In this document: one piece after another, positions 62,725 through 64,000 of the stretch | Layout: each line of letters starts with the position of its first letter | Numbering within the stretch: the first letter of the stretch is position 1 | NCBI GenBank assembly: GCA_902790135.1 | Contig: CADAQM010000008.1 | Coordinates: 1 to 64,000, forward strand | Reading direction: 5' to 3' | DNA length: 64,000 nucleotides | Origin: an uncultured Coriobacteriaceae bacterium | Lineage (GTDB): Bacteria > Actinomycetota > Coriobacteriia > Coriobacteriales > Atopobiaceae | Notes under the pieces: generated by a model | What the model was told of the DNA's origin: nothing | Database searches by the model: none | The model's input: only the letters and a program-made list of their open reading frames with translations | Program-made: the position numbers and the translations under genes

Positions 62725-63119
62725 GCGTTGCAGTTGTGTATTGGTCCCAGACCGGCAACACCGAGGCCATGGCCAACATTCTGGCCGATGCGGCATCTGG
62801 CGAGGCCATCAACTGGGAGGATTTCTCTGCCGATAAGTGCGCCGATTACGACGCGTTCGCATTCGGTTGTCCCGCAATGGGCGCCGAGGAGCTCGACCCG
62901 GATTTCGAGGAGCTCTGGGACGCCTGCAAGGGCGAGCTGGGTGACAAGCCCGTCGTGCTGTTCGGCTCTTATGACTGGGGCACGGGCGAGTGGATGGACA
63001 CTTGGAAGGACGCTGCCGAGGGCGACGGCGTCAACGTCGTGGAGACCGTCATCGCCAACCTCGAGCCCGACGACGAGGCCGAGGAGGCCCTGAAGGTTGC
63101 TGCCGCCAAGCTGGCCTAG
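62721..63119 (+). CDS. Flavodoxin
   Basis: A 132-residue short-chain flavodoxin. The FMN-phosphate loop is VVYWSQTGNTEAMA, with further FMN contacts in AFGCPAMGAEEL and LFGSYDWGTGEWMD. It carries one electron at low potential and could replace ferredoxin under iron shortage; the hydrogenase of this window is a possible partner. AAGGAGG (62707-62713) lies seven bases before ATG 62721. It is the last gene of the DUF3793 operon and is followed by a very strong terminator. Confidence 0.93.
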   Translation: MSVAVVYWSQTGNTEAMANILADAASGEAINWEDFSADKCADYDAFAFGCPAMGAEELDPDFEELWDACKGELGDKPVVLFGSYDWGTGEWMDTWKDAAEGDGVNVVETVIANLEPDDEAEEALKVAAAKLA

Positions 63120-63143
63120 TCTCGCCTATAGCTTATAGGGAGC

Positions 63144-63186
63144 AAAGCGCGCCCCAGCGGACTGCATCCGCTGGGGCGCGCTTTTG
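63144..63186 (+). terminator. Strong terminator after flavodoxin
   Basis: A perfect 18-bp stem (63144-63161 with 63167-63184) with a five-base loop, ending in TTTT. Confidence 0.9.
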
Positions 63187-63198
63187 GATGAGAGCTAC

Positions 63199-63575
63199 TG
63201 GTTCGCTGGCAGAGCCGCAACGGGCATCGGTTCCGTCTCCAGCGACGGACGTGTCACCACCGGTCCGCTGCCAGAGCCGCAAGGCTGGTTCGTTCCGTCC
63301 CGTTCGACGGACCAGTCGCCACCGGTCCGCTCTGGGAGCCGCAACGGGCATCGGTTCCGTCCCCAGCGACGGACGGGTCGCCACTGGTCCGCCCCGGGAG
63401 CCGCAACGGGGCCCGGTTCCGTCCCCAGCGACGGACCGGTCGCCACTGGTCCGCTGGCAGAGCCGCAACGGGCATCGGTTCCGTCCCCAGCGACGGACGG
63501 GTCGCCACTGGTCCGTCCCGGGGGACGCAACGGGGCTGGTTCCGTCCCCGCCGACGGACGGGTGGCTATCCTGCC
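63199..63575. repeat. 62-bp tandem repeat, nearly six copies
   Basis: Units start at 63217, 63279, 63341, 63403, 63465 and 63527 (last one partial), preceded by 18 bases of a unit end. Each reads GCAACGGGCATCGGTTCCGT and onward, with a TCCGTC/GACGGA hairpin and a GGACC/GGTCC pair. Copies 3-5 are nearly identical while 1, 2 and 6 have diverged. A 62-bp period is not a multiple of three, and no ribosome-binding site is present, so the open frames across it are incidental. Confidence 0.85.
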
Positions 63576-63582
63576 CATGAAA

Positions 63583-63608
63583 ACGCCCGCCCCTGGCGGG
63601 ACGGGCGT
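63583..63608 (-). terminator. Terminator of gpmA
   Basis: ACGCCCG (63583-63589) pairs with CGGGCGT (63602-63608); on the minus strand TTTTC follows. Confidence 0.65.
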
Positions 63609-63653
63609 GCGCCGCCAAGATCGCTCCCGGCGGCAGGTCTATGCGACGTGAAA

Positions 63654-64000
63654 CTACTTCTTGGCCTTGCCCTGGTTGGCGACGGCGTCGATCTTGGCGG
63701 CGATGACCTCGGGGTCGCCAATGTAGTGCTTGTCGACGACGTTCCAGTCCTGGTCGAAGGTGTAGGACAGCGGCACGGCGGTCGGGATGTTGACCTCGAG
63801 GATCTCCTCCGGGGTGAGGTGCTCGAACATCATGACGAGGGAGCGCAGGCTGTTGCCGTGGGCGGCGATGAGGACGCGCTTGCCGGCCTTGAGCTGCGGG
63901 GCGATCTCGTCCTGGAAGTACGGCCATGCGCGGGCGATGCAGTCCTTCAGGCACTCGGTGTAGGGGAGCTGGTCCTTCATGGCAACGTCGCGGTACTCCT
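63654..64000 (-). CDS. gpmA: 2,3-bisphosphoglycerate-dependent phosphoglycerate mutase, C-terminal part (cut by window edge)
   Basis: About 115 residues of the end are visible. They have LPYTECLKDCIARAWPYFQDEIAP, the catalytic histidine in VLIAAHGNSLRSLV, LTPEEILEVNIPTAVPLSYTFD and the Lys-rich terminus. The enzyme interconverts 3- and 2-phosphoglycerate. The N-terminal RHG phosphohistidine loop lies beyond the window. It stands near enolase, the next glycolytic step, but on the other strand. A terminator follows the stop. Confidence 0.92.
   Translation of the reverse strand, partial: EYRDVAMKDQLPYTECLKDCIARAWPYFQDEIAPQLKAGKRVLIAAHGNSLRSLVMMFEHLTPEEILEVNIPTAVPLSYTFDQDWNVVDKHYIGDPEVIAAKIDAVANQGKAKK

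Noticed and set aside
63199..63575. CRISPR array
   Set aside because: The units are contiguous tandem repeats without unique spacers.
63133..63954. Open frames running through the 62-bp repeats, some reaching into gpmA
   Set aside because: The repeat period changes frame each unit and no start site is present; the gpmA frame explains the end.

Overview
The window looks like chromosome of a high-GC, obligately anaerobic Coriobacteriia member, probably an Olsenella-like Atopobiaceae. This is an inference from GC-rich codon use, the [FeFe] hydrogenase, Feo iron uptake, flavodoxin next to a DUF3793 gene, and a giant MBG/ricin-lectin surface protein; no rRNA is present to fix it. I saw no rRNA, tRNA or CRISPR array.

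Region 1 (1-11.2 kb) is a decayed polysaccharide locus that has become an accessory/defence island. It starts with the end of a UDP-glucose dehydrogenase and holds wreckage of ManC-like and family-2 glycosyltransferase genes. Set into this, with visibly lower GC, are a DUF2971 gene, an ABC/AAA_13-type ATPase, a three-gene operon (nitrilase-fold enzyme, winged-helix protein, small helical protein), an IS21 remnant and a HicAB toxin-antitoxin pair. Two diverged copies of one glycosyltransferase 3' end flank the ATPase.

Region 2 (11.2-31 kb) is core metabolism: an alpha-glucosidase lacking one catalytic motif, a glycosyltransferase, a PHP phosphatase, PiT phosphate transporter with DUF47 partner, a membrane-anchored SurA-like protein, the nadABC-niaR operon behind a palindromic operator, ilvE, hisS, an NhaC-type antiporter, a LysR-rluA pair and a monomeric [FeFe] hydrogenase.

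Region 3 (31.5-41.5 kb) is one giant secreted protein (transglutaminase-like, Ig-like, MBG and ricin-B modules) broken by a frameshift near 34.6 kb.

Region 4 (41.7-53.5 kb) holds a HAD phosphatase, two CapA paralogues flanking aspS, a GGQ release-factor-like gene, a flippase, PEP carboxylase and a TlpA-CcdA thiol-redox pair.

Region 5 (53.5-64 kb) is redox and iron: a Gx-transporter/EcfT fusion, a NusG-domain-II membrane protein and ApbE (resembling parts of flavin-based extracellular electron transfer loci), a feo operon with a frameshifted feoB, enolase, a DUF3793-flavodoxin operon, a 62-bp tandem repeat and the end of gpmA. The feo and enolase upstream regions share an exact 18-bp motif, so iron may link them.
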